From contig JAHFVD010000070.1 of the NCBI GenBank assembly GCA_023264735.1, positions 1 through 36,131 on the forward strand: a stretch of 36,131 nt of DNA. The letters are read 5' to 3'. The position numbers and the translations under genes were made by a program. Source of the DNA: Mycobacterium sp. (GTDB lineage: Bacteria > Actinomycetota > Actinomycetes > Mycobacteriales > Mycobacteriaceae). Shown one piece after another: positions 8,091 through 15,374 of this stretch. The notes beneath the pieces are model-generated. The model had not been told where the DNA came from. It searched no databases and worked only from the letters and a program-made list of their open reading frames with translations. Every line of letters begins with the position of its first letter. Within the stretch, counting starts at the first letter, position 1.

Positions 8091-9424
8091 ATCTCGTGCC
8101 TCCGGTTGAATGATTCAAGTCGTTCTGACAGCTGGTTTTCTCGCTCCGTGGGGGTGACCCACTTCGTCTCCGCAGGCAACACCTTTTCGAGGTCCGCCAA
8201 CTTCACGACTTGCGACTTTTGCGATGGACTTCTGCCTGGACCCTCAACGCCCAGCGGTAGCAGCTGCCAGCGTTGGAGGAACATGGTGTGGTGCAGTCCC
8301 TCGGTGTCGATCCAGTTGTGCACCCCCGGGTCCTGCATGGAGATGACAAGAGTGTGGGTGCCATCGTGATTGGGCACCGCCTGGTCGTTGTTCAGGCTGC
8401 TGGTATGGCTCCAATATTCGCCACTCATCAGCCACCAGTCGTACAGCGTGAACACCCAGTAGTCGGAGCCCTTCGAACCGAGGGTGAGGACGAACGCCTC
8501 GTCATCGTTGAGGTCGACGCGCCCGCGCAAGGCCAACTGCGTCGGCATTCCGCCGAAGTTTGAAGTCACTTCGGGGCCCTTGACTGTGTTGGGCTCGAGA
8601 TAGCCGATCATCATCCGGAACCAGAAGTTGAACGGCACGTCGTCGATGATGGTTCGGAACGCGATCTCAACCTGTTCGTCGACGCTCAGCGGTGCCGCCG
8701 TCGGTGGGTCGAGCCGCAGTACGCGGTAGGCATTTGGACGTTGGTTCCAGTCTTTTCGGCTGTCACGAATGAACAGTCGTTTCGAATCGGGAGTCAGCTG
8801 AAGATGGTTGGGCCGACCATCAGCCGGATGCCGGTCCATAGTGATGACGAAGGTCCCGTCATCGGAGACCCGGATTTGTCGCCAGTTCAGTCCGCAGACG
8901 TTGTGCGCCTGAGAATGGTTGCTCGTGATGTAGAAGTTGACATCCTCGATCTGCGGCTCCTGGACCTTGCCGTGCAGTTCCATCCGCGAATCGACGTTCA
9001 CCGGAACAAAGCTGTAGTGATTGTCCGGATTCTCGGCCGTTCCCAAACCCCGACATCCGGGTACCGCCATACCCAGCCAGTTGTGCGGAGGTCCATAACC
9101 GTGGCCCAGTACTTTCGGATAGTTCGCGTCGTAGTTCAGCGCGAGCAAAAGGTAGTGGTAGGTCCACTCCCGCATCTTGGCGTCGATACCCTCGAGCGCC
9201 TCGGCGGGAGCGTTGGCACCGTACTTGCCTCCGAGGATCCTGAACATCTCCTCGGCGCGTGCCCCGGCCGCGCGAATCCGGTCGGTTGTCATCAACTCCA
9301 GCGCGAGCGCCTCCAGGTCGCGTTGATCCGCGGTCGCGGTCGCGTTCACCTTGGACAGGAAAAACGAGTCGTCGTCGAACAAGTCGCTCGACGCTGGCGT
9401 AACGCTGTGTTTGAGCGGTCGCAT
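8087..9424 (-). CDS. DUF1214-like protein, second copy
   Basis: This 445-residue protein is homologous to 3885-5234 over most of its length. Matching segments include SDYWVFTLYDWW, SLNNDQAV, DGTHTLVISMQDPGV, NWIDTEG and the following QRW, which resemble DUF1214. The N-terminal half carries YGPPHNWLG and SFVPVNVDSRMELHGKV. No signal peptide or membrane helix is evident. ATG 9424 is preceded by GAAGGA 5 nt upstream. It is first in the operon with the sulfotransferase (ATGA overlap) and membrane copy B. The promoter region to its right holds 16-bp direct repeats 21 bp apart (9509-9545). The enzymatic activity is unknown; carriage beside a sulfotransferase suggests a step in metabolism of a hydroxylated substrate. 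Confidence 0.77.
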   Translation of the reverse strand: MRPLKHSVTPASSDLFDDDSFFLSKVNATATADQRDLEALALELMTTDRIRAAGARAEEMFRILGGKYGANAPAEALEGIDAKMREWTYHYLLLALNYDANYPKVLGHGYGPPHNWLGMAVPGCRGLGTAENPDNHYSFVPVNVDSRMELHGKVQEPQIEDVNFYITSNHSQAHNVCGLNWRQIRVSDDGTFVITMDRHPADGRPNHLQLTPDSKRLFIRDSRKDWNQRPNAYRVLRLDPPTAAPLSVDEQVEIAFRTIIDDVPFNFWFRMMIGYLEPNTVKGPEVTSNFGGMPTQLALRGRVDLNDDEAFVLTLGSKGSDYWVFTLYDWWLMSGEYWSHTSSLNNDQAVPNHDGTHTLVISMQDPGVHNWIDTEGLHHTMFLQRWQLLPLGVEGPGRSPSQKSQVVKLADLEKVLPAETKWVTPTERENQLSERLESFNRRHEI

Positions 9425-9508
9425 CGCCGTCCTTCGAATCGGGGAGGCCCTGTGATGTGGGAGGCCGCCGCGTCAGTTGCCGCAACTCTAGGCAGAGTGC
9501 GCCATTGC

Positions 9509-9545
9509 TGTCAATGACTGCCACCGTGTTGTCAATAGCTGCCAC
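9509..9545. promoter_or_regulatory. Two 16-bp direct repeats with 21-bp spacing
   Basis: TGTCAATGACTGCCAC (9509-9524) and TGTCAATAGCTGCCAC (9530-9545) differ at two positions. Their 21-bp period puts both copies on the same DNA face, two turns apart. They lie 85-121 bp upstream of the minus-strand operon starting at 9424, where an activator or repressor would bind. No regulator can be assigned from sequence alone. Confidence 0.5.
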
Positions 9546-9629
9546 AGCGGATCGGCGAGTTCGCGCTCTACGACGAACGCGAGCGTGTCGCCGAATTGCA
9601 TTTATCCAGTCCGGTTGTATGCCCTAGGC

Positions 9630-9779
9630 GATGCGCAAGTCGTAGCTGCACAGCATCTTTAGAAGGCGCTGACTGCTGGCGACCGCGGGGCGACCCACCC
9701 GTTCCGGGCCCGCCAATTGCAAGTCATCGATGCGATGACGACGCCGACGGTGCGTGGTCTTCAGGTACCAGAGGGCTGA
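9630..9779 (+). pseudogene. Chimeric remnant: SnoaL-like N-terminus joined to a TetR C-terminal tail
   Basis: One frame reads DAQVVAAQHL, then a TAG stop at 9660, then KALTAGDRGAT, closely matching DARVVAAQRLYDALAAGDRETI of the fusion gene at 16958. Staying in the same frame, 9720-9779 reads QVIDAMTTPTVRGLQVPEG and a stop, matching the end of the TetR gene at 3167-3799. The internal stop and the junction of unrelated families show that this is dead sequence at a recombination border. Codons just before it (about 9554-9600) could be another fragment but are not identified. Confidence 0.72.
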
Positions 9780-9823
9780 TTCAGCGCGGGCCCAGCACCT
9801 ACCTGGACCGAGTGCCGTCGAGC
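9720..9823 (+). repeat. Right copy of the 104-bp direct repeat
   Basis: It matches 3740-3843 with about 14 mismatches and compensating single-base indels. It covers the dead TetR tail (plus strand), its downstream spacer, and the last codons of the living minus-strand TetR gene (LDGTRSR and stop at 9799-9822). Recombination between the two copies would remove about 6 kb holding both DUF1214-like genes, the TetR gene, the sulfotransferase and membrane copy B. Confidence 0.75.
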
Positions 9824-10431
9824 ATTACTGCCAGCAGGGTTTCGATGACCTGGCGGTGGCTCCAGGTGCCGTCCGGGCGAAACCATTCGACGACTGAGTC
9901 GGTCATGCCGAACGCGAGGTGGACCATCAAGTTGGCATCGAGATCCGTTCGCAGCTTGCCGTTGGCCTGTGCTTGGTGGACCAGATCCGACACCACATCT
10001 TCGAACTTCCGAATCTCGTCGATCGCCCACTGCTCGGTCGGATTGTTACCCCGTGTCCGATGCAGCAGGGTCATCTCGGGCTGAAGCCGCAGTTGCTCGG
10101 TCATCAGACGCTGCATGATGTGCACCAGTCGTGTCACTGCCTCGCCATTGCACGACTTGCGCTCGGCGAGGACAGCCCAGTGCGCACTGACCGCCCGCTC
10201 GAGCGCGCGCTTCAGCAGATCTTCCTTGCCCCGGACATGGTGGTACAGACTGGATTGCGAAATATTGGCGGCCTTGGCGATGTGCTCGATGCGCGTCGCG
10301 TCGTAACCGCGGCTGATGAACAGCGGGACGGCGACGTCTGTGAGGGAATCGACCGTGTAGGGCTGGCGGTCGCTGCGACGCGGTGGTGCCACCAGTTCGT
10401 CCTTCAGGTCATCGGTCAGTGCTCTGACCAT
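9799..10431 (-). CDS. TetR-family transcriptional regulator
   Basis: This 210-residue protein has its TetR helix-turn-helix at about residues 29-75: VAVPLFISRGYDAT, then RIEHIAKAANISQSSLYHHV, then RGKEDLL. The longer C-terminal domain fits the KstR2/FadR-like TetR proteins that sense acyl-CoA or lipid ligands, though the ligand is unknown. ATG 10431 shares one base with the TAA stop of the flavoprotein gene (TAATG), so the two are coupled. The frame is open further upstream to 10902, but that lies inside the flavoprotein gene. Two copies of ACCGAG-N6-CTCGGT in the promoter region at 12051-12195 are its most likely targets. Confidence 0.9.
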   Translation of the reverse strand: MVRALTDDLKDELVAPPRRSDRQPYTVDSLTDVAVPLFISRGYDATRIEHIAKAANISQSSLYHHVRGKEDLLKRALERAVSAHWAVLAERKSCNGEAVTRLVHIMQRLMTEQLRLQPEMTLLHRTRGNNPTEQWAIDEIRKFEDVVSDLVHQAQANGKLRTDLDANLMVHLAFGMTDSVVEWFRPDGTWSHRQVIETLLAVMLDGTRSR

Positions 10432-12050
10432 TAGAGCAGGTTGTCCCGGCGTGGACGCCGCACGAGCCGCCGGGGACGGAGGTCCTTGATCACCTTCTGG
10501 GCGCTGAGGTATCCCGGGCCTCCGGTGATCCCACCCCCGGGGTGGCTTCCCGCCGATCCCAGATAGAGACCCTCGACGGGTGTCGCGTAGCCGCCGAGAC
10601 CGCGGGCGGGCCTCAGGGGCCCGGACCGGCTCAACACCATGTCGACGTGGGCGACGTTGCCGCCGGAGGCGTGTGTTCGTTTCGCGATGTCGTCGTTGGT
10701 CAGGACTTGTCTGCCGATCTCCAGATCGCCGAGGCCGTCGTAATACAGCGCTGCCGCCTCCAGCACTGTCTCGGCGAATTTGTCCTTGGCGCCGTCCCAA
10801 CCACCGTCGGGTGCGTAGGGAACGACCGCGCAGTACAGGTACACGGTGTCCTGTCCGGGCGGTGCTTGGGTCGGGTCGAGCGCGGTCGGGATCACCGGCC
10901 ACAGCGAGAGATCTTCGGGGTTGGGGAGAAGGCCGGCAGCGGATTTGGCGAAGAGCCGCCGCATCCCGGCTTCGGTACCGATCATGTGGGACGGGCGACG
11001 GACGTCGAGATCGTCGCGCCGCCAGTCTTGATGGCGCTTCATCGTGACGGTGCCGTTGAGTGCCAGGTCGACTTTCGCCTGCCCGTAGTTCAAGTTGGAG
11101 ACGGGAATGTTCTCGACTGCGGTGGCCGTCTGGGCTGGTAGCGCCTGGCTCGGCAACAACGTCCCGAGCGCTGTGCGTGGGTCACAGCTCGCAACCACAG
11201 CCTTGCGGGCGCTGATGCGGGTGCCATCGACGAGGCGCACGCCCGTGGCGCGCCCGGCCTCGACGAGGATCTCGGCGACAGGCGAGTTGACCAACACGGT
11301 GCCCTGTTTGGCCTGGAGTCGGCGCGCCAACGCGTCGGGGATTGCTTGCACCCCTCCCACCGGGCGCTTGCAGATGAAGCGGTGCATTGTGGCCAGCCAG
11401 AGGAACGCCACGCCAGTGCCGCTCATATCGTTGGGGACGGTCGAACCTGACGAGGCGTGCAGGGCGTCGCGTACCACTTGGTGGCTGAACCGCTCCGCGA
11501 TGATCTCCGACACCGAACTGAGCGGAAGGCTCGCCAGATCGCCGAGGTGACGGCGGTTGGACATCACGCGCCTGGCCGCATAACCGATTGCCGATGCGTC
11601 GGGGCGAACGGGGTTGGTGCGGGCCAGCCGCAGCATGATGTCGGCGAAAGTTCCCAGCATTTCGGCGAATTCGAGATAGGCACGAGCATCGGCGGGGGAG
11701 AAGCGGCGGATGTCGTCTGCGGTACGGGTCGGGTCGCACCAGAATCCGATTGAGCCTCCCTCCGGGTGCAAGTACAGATGGCCCGGATCAATCTCATTGC
11801 GGCGTAGGCCGTATCTCTCTAGGCCGAGATCTGTAGCAGCGGGGAATGAGTCCCAGAAGAATGCGTCGACCGAGTAGCTGTTGATCAGATGCTGGGGTGC
11901 CGCGTCGATCGTCGCGCTCGTGGCGGTCATCCCCCCGACTGACGCGTTACTCTCACACACCGCCACCTGGTATCCGGCGTCAGCGAGATAGTTCGCCGCA
12001 ACCAGGCCGTTGTGTCCACCGCCGATGACTACGACATCGAAGTCCTGCAC
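10431..12050 (-). CDS. Phytoene-dehydrogenase-like FAD oxidoreductase
   Basis: This 539-residue CrtI-superfamily flavoprotein has the dinucleotide fold at the extreme N-terminus (DFDVVVIGGGHNGLVAAN, then a CES acidic strand end and SVGGMTAT). It has a large substrate domain and a C-terminal FAD segment (GSAGSHPGGGITGGPG). The partial gene at the window start is a close relative. I chose GTG 12050 because the Rossmann fold begins immediately after it, AGGT lies 5 nt upstream, and the operator 12066-12085 then falls outside the gene. ATG 12098 would add 16 unconserved residues and place the operator within the coding region. It is likely cytoplasmic or membrane-associated, acting on a hydrophobic substrate. 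Confidence 0.88.
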   Translation of the reverse strand: MQDFDVVVIGGGHNGLVAANYLADAGYQVAVCESNASVGGMTATSATIDAAPQHLINSYSVDAFFWDSFPAATDLGLERYGLRRNEIDPGHLYLHPEGGSIGFWCDPTRTADDIRRFSPADARAYLEFAEMLGTFADIMLRLARTNPVRPDASAIGYAARRVMSNRRHLGDLASLPLSSVSEIIAERFSHQVVRDALHASSGSTVPNDMSGTGVAFLWLATMHRFICKRPVGGVQAIPDALARRLQAKQGTVLVNSPVAEILVEAGRATGVRLVDGTRISARKAVVASCDPRTALGTLLPSQALPAQTATAVENIPVSNLNYGQAKVDLALNGTVTMKRHQDWRRDDLDVRRPSHMIGTEAGMRRLFAKSAAGLLPNPEDLSLWPVIPTALDPTQAPPGQDTVYLYCAVVPYAPDGGWDGAKDKFAETVLEAAALYYDGLGDLEIGRQVLTNDDIAKRTHASGGNVAHVDMVLSRSGPLRPARGLGGYATPVEGLYLGSAGSHPGGGITGGPGYLSAQKVIKDLRPRRLVRRPRRDNLL

Positions 12051-12065
12051 GAGGTACCTACTTTC

Positions 12066-12085
12066 TACCGAGGAAACACTCGGTA
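12066..12085. promoter_or_regulatory. Operator 1: TACCGAG-N6-CTCGGTA
   Basis: A perfect inverted repeat with 7-bp arms and the spacer GAAACA. It lies 16 bp upstream of the flavoprotein GTG start in the divergent promoter region. It has the same arms and spacer length as operator 2 at 12153-12172, with centres 87 bp apart. The TetR protein encoded at 9799-10431 is the probable ligand-responsive binder. Confidence 0.75.
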
Positions 12086-12152
12086 AATCTAGACGCATGA
12101 AGGCTGTGTATGCGACTATCCTCAGGAATAGGCCCAGCCGTGCGGCCAAATT

Positions 12153-12172
12153 AACCGAGAAGATGCTCGGTT
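12153..12172. promoter_or_regulatory. Operator 2: AACCGAG-N6-CTCGGTT
   Basis: A perfect inverted repeat with 7-bp arms and spacer AAGATG, 23 bp before ATG 12196 and just ahead of the AGGAGG ribosome site (12185-12191). Together with operator 1 it implies joint repression of the divergent flavoprotein-TetR and AveC-like operons. A consensus of ACCGAG-N6-CTCGGT can be drawn from the two sites. Confidence 0.75.
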
Positions 12173-12195
12173 GACAAGAAATTTCAGGAGGTCCG

Positions 12196-13074
12196 ATGAA
12201 CCCGCCGATCGATGCCCCGATCGACATGGTGGTCGACCCGATGTGGCAGTGGATCTTCGGCGTGCTGCACTTCGGCGTCGCCGCTCTGACGATCTACCTG
12301 GCGGCCCGCAATCCGATTCGCCACCGTGACTGGTGGGAGCTGTTGTTCCGAATGGTGATCCTGTTCAGCGGCGCACTCGGGGCCCTCCTGTTCGAAGGTG
12401 CGGTCGACCGAGCAGGCAAGCTTTGGTACGCCGAGATCGGCGCCTGGCGCATGGTCGAGTTCTGGGGAACCTACGTTCCGCTGTGGGTTGCGCCGGTGTA
12501 TCTGTGGTTCATCGGCGGCGGGTCCCTGTTCATCATTCAGCGCATCCGCAATGGCTGCCGGCCCCGCGACTTCTTCTACATCTTCGGCGGTATCGCGGTG
12601 GCCGACCTGCTGCTGGAGATCCCGATCATCAAGATCGCCAAGCTCTACACCTACTACGGCGACAACCAGCCGTTCTTCAACGAGCACTGGTTCCCGCTGC
12701 CACTGTGGTTCCTCAGCACCAACCGCCTCTTTGATCTCGTGCCGGCGTTCCTGATCCTGATCGTGATGAGCTTCAAGTCGAAATGGGCCATCGCGGCGAT
12801 CCCGCCGGTCATGTTCGGCTCGATGTACGTCTCCTACGGCTTCGTCAGCTGGCCCACTGTCACCGCGCTGCATTCGGGAGCCAGCCCGCTCGTCGCGCAT
12901 CTGGCCGCCACGTACACGATCGTGATCGGTGTCGCAACGACTTTTGTTGGCGCACAGTTGGCTCCGAAGATGCGCAACATCATGAAGCACCACGATGGGC
13001 CGTCGGCGAAAGACGAGGTCGAAGCTGCTGCGACAAGGGGATCGACGGCGCGAGAACAGCTCGAGAACGTCTAG
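12196..13074 (+). CDS. Polytopic membrane protein, probable AveC-spirocyclase-like
   Basis: This 292-residue protein has about seven hydrophobic segments (near 18-36, 49-68, 92-114, 127-146, 178-198, 200-220, 232-252) and a charged C-terminal tail. The YYGDNQP motif at 153-159, followed by FPLPLWF, recalls the AveC family of Streptomyces, in which AveC acts in spiroketal formation. The family link is from memory and moderate. An alternative is a general polytopic terpene or lipid cyclase-like protein. The ribosome site AGGAGG lies 4 nt upstream. The gene opens an operon with membrane copy C and a second AveC-like gene, probably controlled through the ACCGAG-N6-CTCGGT operators. Confidence 0.7.
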   Translation: MNPPIDAPIDMVVDPMWQWIFGVLHFGVAALTIYLAARNPIRHRDWWELLFRMVILFSGALGALLFEGAVDRAGKLWYAEIGAWRMVEFWGTYVPLWVAPVYLWFIGGGSLFIIQRIRNGCRPRDFFYIFGGIAVADLLLEIPIIKIAKLYTYYGDNQPFFNEHWFPLPLWFLSTNRLFDLVPAFLILIVMSFKSKWAIAAIPPVMFGSMYVSYGFVSWPTVTALHSGASPLVAHLAATYTIVIGVATTFVGAQLAPKMRNIMKHHDGPSAKDEVEAAATRGSTAREQLENV

Positions 13075-13112
13075 ATAGGAATCCGGCCTTGGTAATCCGC
13101 GATTCTCGACAG

Positions 13113-13931
13113 ATGACGCGCAGATCCGCCACCTTGAATCAGAAGGCAAGTGCGTGGTGCGGACCGGCTGTGATCGTGGTCTGCATCATCGGTCTGGCTG
13201 TGTGTGCTCGGTTTGTGACACCGCCGGCCCCGCTCACGAGTCCTGCTGGCATCGCGGCGATCTTCCAGCAACGAACACTCGGGATCCGGACCGGGATGAT
13301 GGTGATGGTGCTGGGAGCGGCGCTGCTGGGGCCGTTCTTCGCCGTGATCTCCGTTCAGATGCGCAGGATCGAAGGGCCGCGCCCGACACTGGCCTACGCG
13401 CAATTGATGCTCGGGGCCTGCTTCATCCTGGAGATCATCTTCCCGATGATGGCCATCCAAACCGCCGCATTCCGCCCTGAACGGGATGGCGCGATTCAGC
13501 AGACACTCAACGACATGGGTTGGTTGACGTTCTTCGGCGTCGCCTCAACAGGTTTCGTCCAACTTGTCCTCATCGGCGTGGCAATCCTGCAGGACACTCA
13601 ACCGGTACCCGCGCTTCCCCGCTGGGTGGGCTACTTCAATATCTGGGTCGGATTCGCCTTCCTCCCAGGCACAATCATGATCTTCTTCAAGTCAGGACCG
13701 TTCGCGTGGGACGGAATTTTCATTTTCTGGATCCCGTTCACAGCATTCTTCCTCTGGTTGCTGATCATGCCGTTCGTGCTGTGCCGGGCGATCGACCAAG
13801 AAACGGCGGCTGAAGAGCCGAGTGCCGGCTTGACGTGCCCCGCAGCTGACGACGCGATTGCGGAGTTGCGCGCGCAGGTGGCGAGCCTGACTGCACGTAT
13901 GGAGAGATTCGCTGTGGAGCCCCGACAATGA
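13113..13931 (+). CDS. Unnamed six-helix membrane protein, copy C, with C-terminal coiled coil
   Basis: From ATG 13113 this is 272 residues. Six helices are predicted (about 15-36, 59-82, 95-117, 136-160, 172-192, 203-225). Family blocks are TPPAPL, IRTG at 58-61, QMRRIEG at 82-88, FRPERD at 120-125, NDMGW at 133-137, PRWVGYFNIW at 169-178, and FFKSGPFAWDG at 191-201. Unlike its paralogues it ends in a tail with a short predicted coiled coil (about 247-268, DAIAELRAQVASLTARMERF), perhaps an oligomer or partner contact. TTG 13089 has a better ribosome site (AGGA 8 nt upstream) and would add eight residues, so the true start is open. The stop overlaps the next gene as ATGA. Confidence 0.86.
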   Translation: MTRRSATLNQKASAWCGPAVIVVCIIGLAVCARFVTPPAPLTSPAGIAAIFQQRTLGIRTGMMVMVLGAALLGPFFAVISVQMRRIEGPRPTLAYAQLMLGACFILEIIFPMMAIQTAAFRPERDGAIQQTLNDMGWLTFFGVASTGFVQLVLIGVAILQDTQPVPALPRWVGYFNIWVGFAFLPGTIMIFFKSGPFAWDGIFIFWIPFTAFFLWLLIMPFVLCRAIDQETAAEEPSAGLTCPAADDAIAELRAQVASLTARMERFAVEPRQ

Positions 13932-14920
13932 CCGAAATCGTCATTGACCCCAAACACGTTGTCTCCGATAAGTTACCAGGACCGTGCCGCAAGGAGCGAG
14001 CCGTCGTTGTTTGGGCCCTCGTTGGGCTTGGCTGGCTGGCGGTCTGCGCTTTCGCCCTCGGCGGCTGGATCGCCTCGCCCACCGACTTCCGGCCTGCGCC
14101 TTTGCTCGGGCCCGACGAACTTCCTCACAGCACCTTGATTGCCCTGCGCGTGCTCGAGGCCTTGAGCGTGGCGGTCCTGCTCGTATTCGCCTATGTGATG
14201 GTCATCAAGCCGTGGCGTCGCGGAGAAGGCTTCGGACTCACTGCGTGGTTGATGGTCGGGGGAATGTTTGCGTTCGTAGCCGATGCGTTCCTAAACCTCT
14301 ACGATTATCTCTTCGCGTGGAACCAACATTCTGTGAATTACGGTGTGTGGGCTGCCTATATGCCCTTTCACAAGGATGGTCAATCGTCGCGGTATGCCGA
14401 GGCGCTGTTGTGGGGTCTCCCGATGTACATCTATTTTTGTGCGGGATTGGGTCTCATCGGCGCCGCGCTGGCAAACACGCTGCGCCTGAGGCGTCCTACG
14501 ATGTCGATCGCGAGCGTGCTGGCGGTGATCTGGATCGGCGACTTCGTCTTTGATTTTGTGTTGGAAAACCTCATCATTCGCACTACGCAGGCCTACGCAT
14601 TCGCGCGAACCCCAGCTGAGTTGACTCTGTTCGCCGGTTCGCAATTCCAGTTTCCGATCTACGAGAGTTTTCTCGTTGCCTTTGTCGCTTGCGCTTTCAC
14701 ACGGTTGCGCATGAGCGCGATGGACGATCCTCACGGCCTGTCCTTCATTGAACGGGGAACGCTCGACCTGTCGGTGCCCCTACGCCAGCCCATGCGGTGC
14801 CTAGCGGCGATAGGTTTCTCGGCGACCGTGCTGGTGCTCGTTTACCATCTGCCGTTCAATTGGATCGGCCTGGGAGGCACGTCAACGGTCGATCTTCCTT
14901 CTTACATGTTGGCGGGATAA
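13928..14920 (+). CDS. Polytopic membrane protein, probable AveC-spirocyclase-like, second copy
   Basis: This 330-residue protein has seven or so hydrophobic segments (about 26-49, 72-94, 104-124, 156-180, 191-213, 234-257, 287-307). Motifs include FLNLYDYLFAWNQHSVNYG at 121-139 and IYESFLVAF later. The layout (helix, D-x-x-x-N-Y turn, N-x-G-x-W, P-x-W/H) is what I recall for AveC-family spirocyclases; certainty is moderate. It overlaps membrane copy C (ATGA), so both AveC-like proteins and the six-helix protein are made together. No polyketide synthase is present, so the role is not avermectin-type synthesis. A cyclase or dehydratase acting on a lipid substrate is possible. Confidence 0.7.
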   Translation: MTEIVIDPKHVVSDKLPGPCRKERAVVVWALVGLGWLAVCAFALGGWIASPTDFRPAPLLGPDELPHSTLIALRVLEALSVAVLLVFAYVMVIKPWRRGEGFGLTAWLMVGGMFAFVADAFLNLYDYLFAWNQHSVNYGVWAAYMPFHKDGQSSRYAEALLWGLPMYIYFCAGLGLIGAALANTLRLRRPTMSIASVLAVIWIGDFVFDFVLENLIIRTTQAYAFARTPAELTLFAGSQFQFPIYESFLVAFVACAFTRLRMSAMDDPHGLSFIERGTLDLSVPLRQPMRCLAAIGFSATVLVLVYHLPFNWIGLGGTSTVDLPSYMLAG

Positions 14921-14945
14921 CGCCAGAGCCTCACTGAGACCGGAC

Positions 14946-15050
14946 TATGCGAGCACGGCGAACGGTCGGTTGATCCAACGGGGTCTGGCGAACATCGGCG
15001 GACCGCTGCCGGTCAACACTGATGGCGGCTGCATCGCCAACGGTGAAACC
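14946..15050 (+). pseudogene. Remnant of a thiolase / lipid-transfer protein
   Basis: One frame reads YASTANGRLIQRGLANIGG, then PLPVNTDGGCIANGET. The G-x-L-P-V-N-T-D-G-G-x-x-A-N-G-E motif is typical of the C-terminal half of SCP-x-type thiolases in mycobacteria. The frame is lost on both sides, so only about 35 codons survive. A shorter echo (EPLPANTDG) occurs at 16846-16872. Confidence 0.6.
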
Positions 15051-15079
15051 GTCTGGCAGAGTCGCCGCAATCCGCGGCA

Positions 15080-15205
15080 GTCGAGTTCGCCACCAAACCC
15101 GCACTGGCCGGCGCGATGATCCGCAGCGCCCTCGATGCCGGTGTGCAGGCATCCTGGGTGGCTGGCGACGAAGTCTACGGCGCCGACCCCGACTCTTTAC
15201 CCCCT
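15080..15205 (+). pseudogene. IS701-family transposase fragment
   Basis: The frame reads VEFATKPALAGAMIRSALDAG, then VQASWVAGDEVYGADPDSL. This matches the central DDE region of IS701-type transposases (A-T-K-P...W-V-x-G-D-E-V-Y-G). Nothing recognisable precedes or follows, and no terminal inverted repeats were found, so the element is dead. The stretch 15206-15374 after it holds no gene or signal I can support. Confidence 0.65.
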
Positions 15206-15374
15206 TCGGGCAAGGCCACGCGAAGAGCTGCCTTTCGGGATTCCAGTCTGGGTCATCTGATCCGTCATACCATCCGAAAAGAGCTGCGTGAGAGGAACTT
15301 CCGCTCGGTCTGCCCCATCTTAGCGTGCCCTCGGAGGAAAGCTGACTCCCTGGGCTCCCCGGTATCCCTATGGA

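Noticed and set aside
1..12050. Carotenoid biosynthesis cluster suggested by CrtI-like flavoproteins
   Set aside because: No geranylgeranyl synthase, phytoene synthase or cyclase is present, and the flavoproteins sit with catabolic-type genes.
12184..13149. 321-codon minus-strand open frame
   Set aside because: Antisense to the AveC-like gene; charged, repetitive composition with no domain, and it would cross the operator region.
12196..14920. Avermectin-like polyketide cluster suggested by AveC-like genes
   Set aside because: There are no ketosynthase, acyltransferase or carrier-protein modules in the window.
14921..15374. Intact insertion sequence
   Set aside because: Only about 42 codons of an IS701-like transposase remain, with no terminal inverted repeats or target duplication found.
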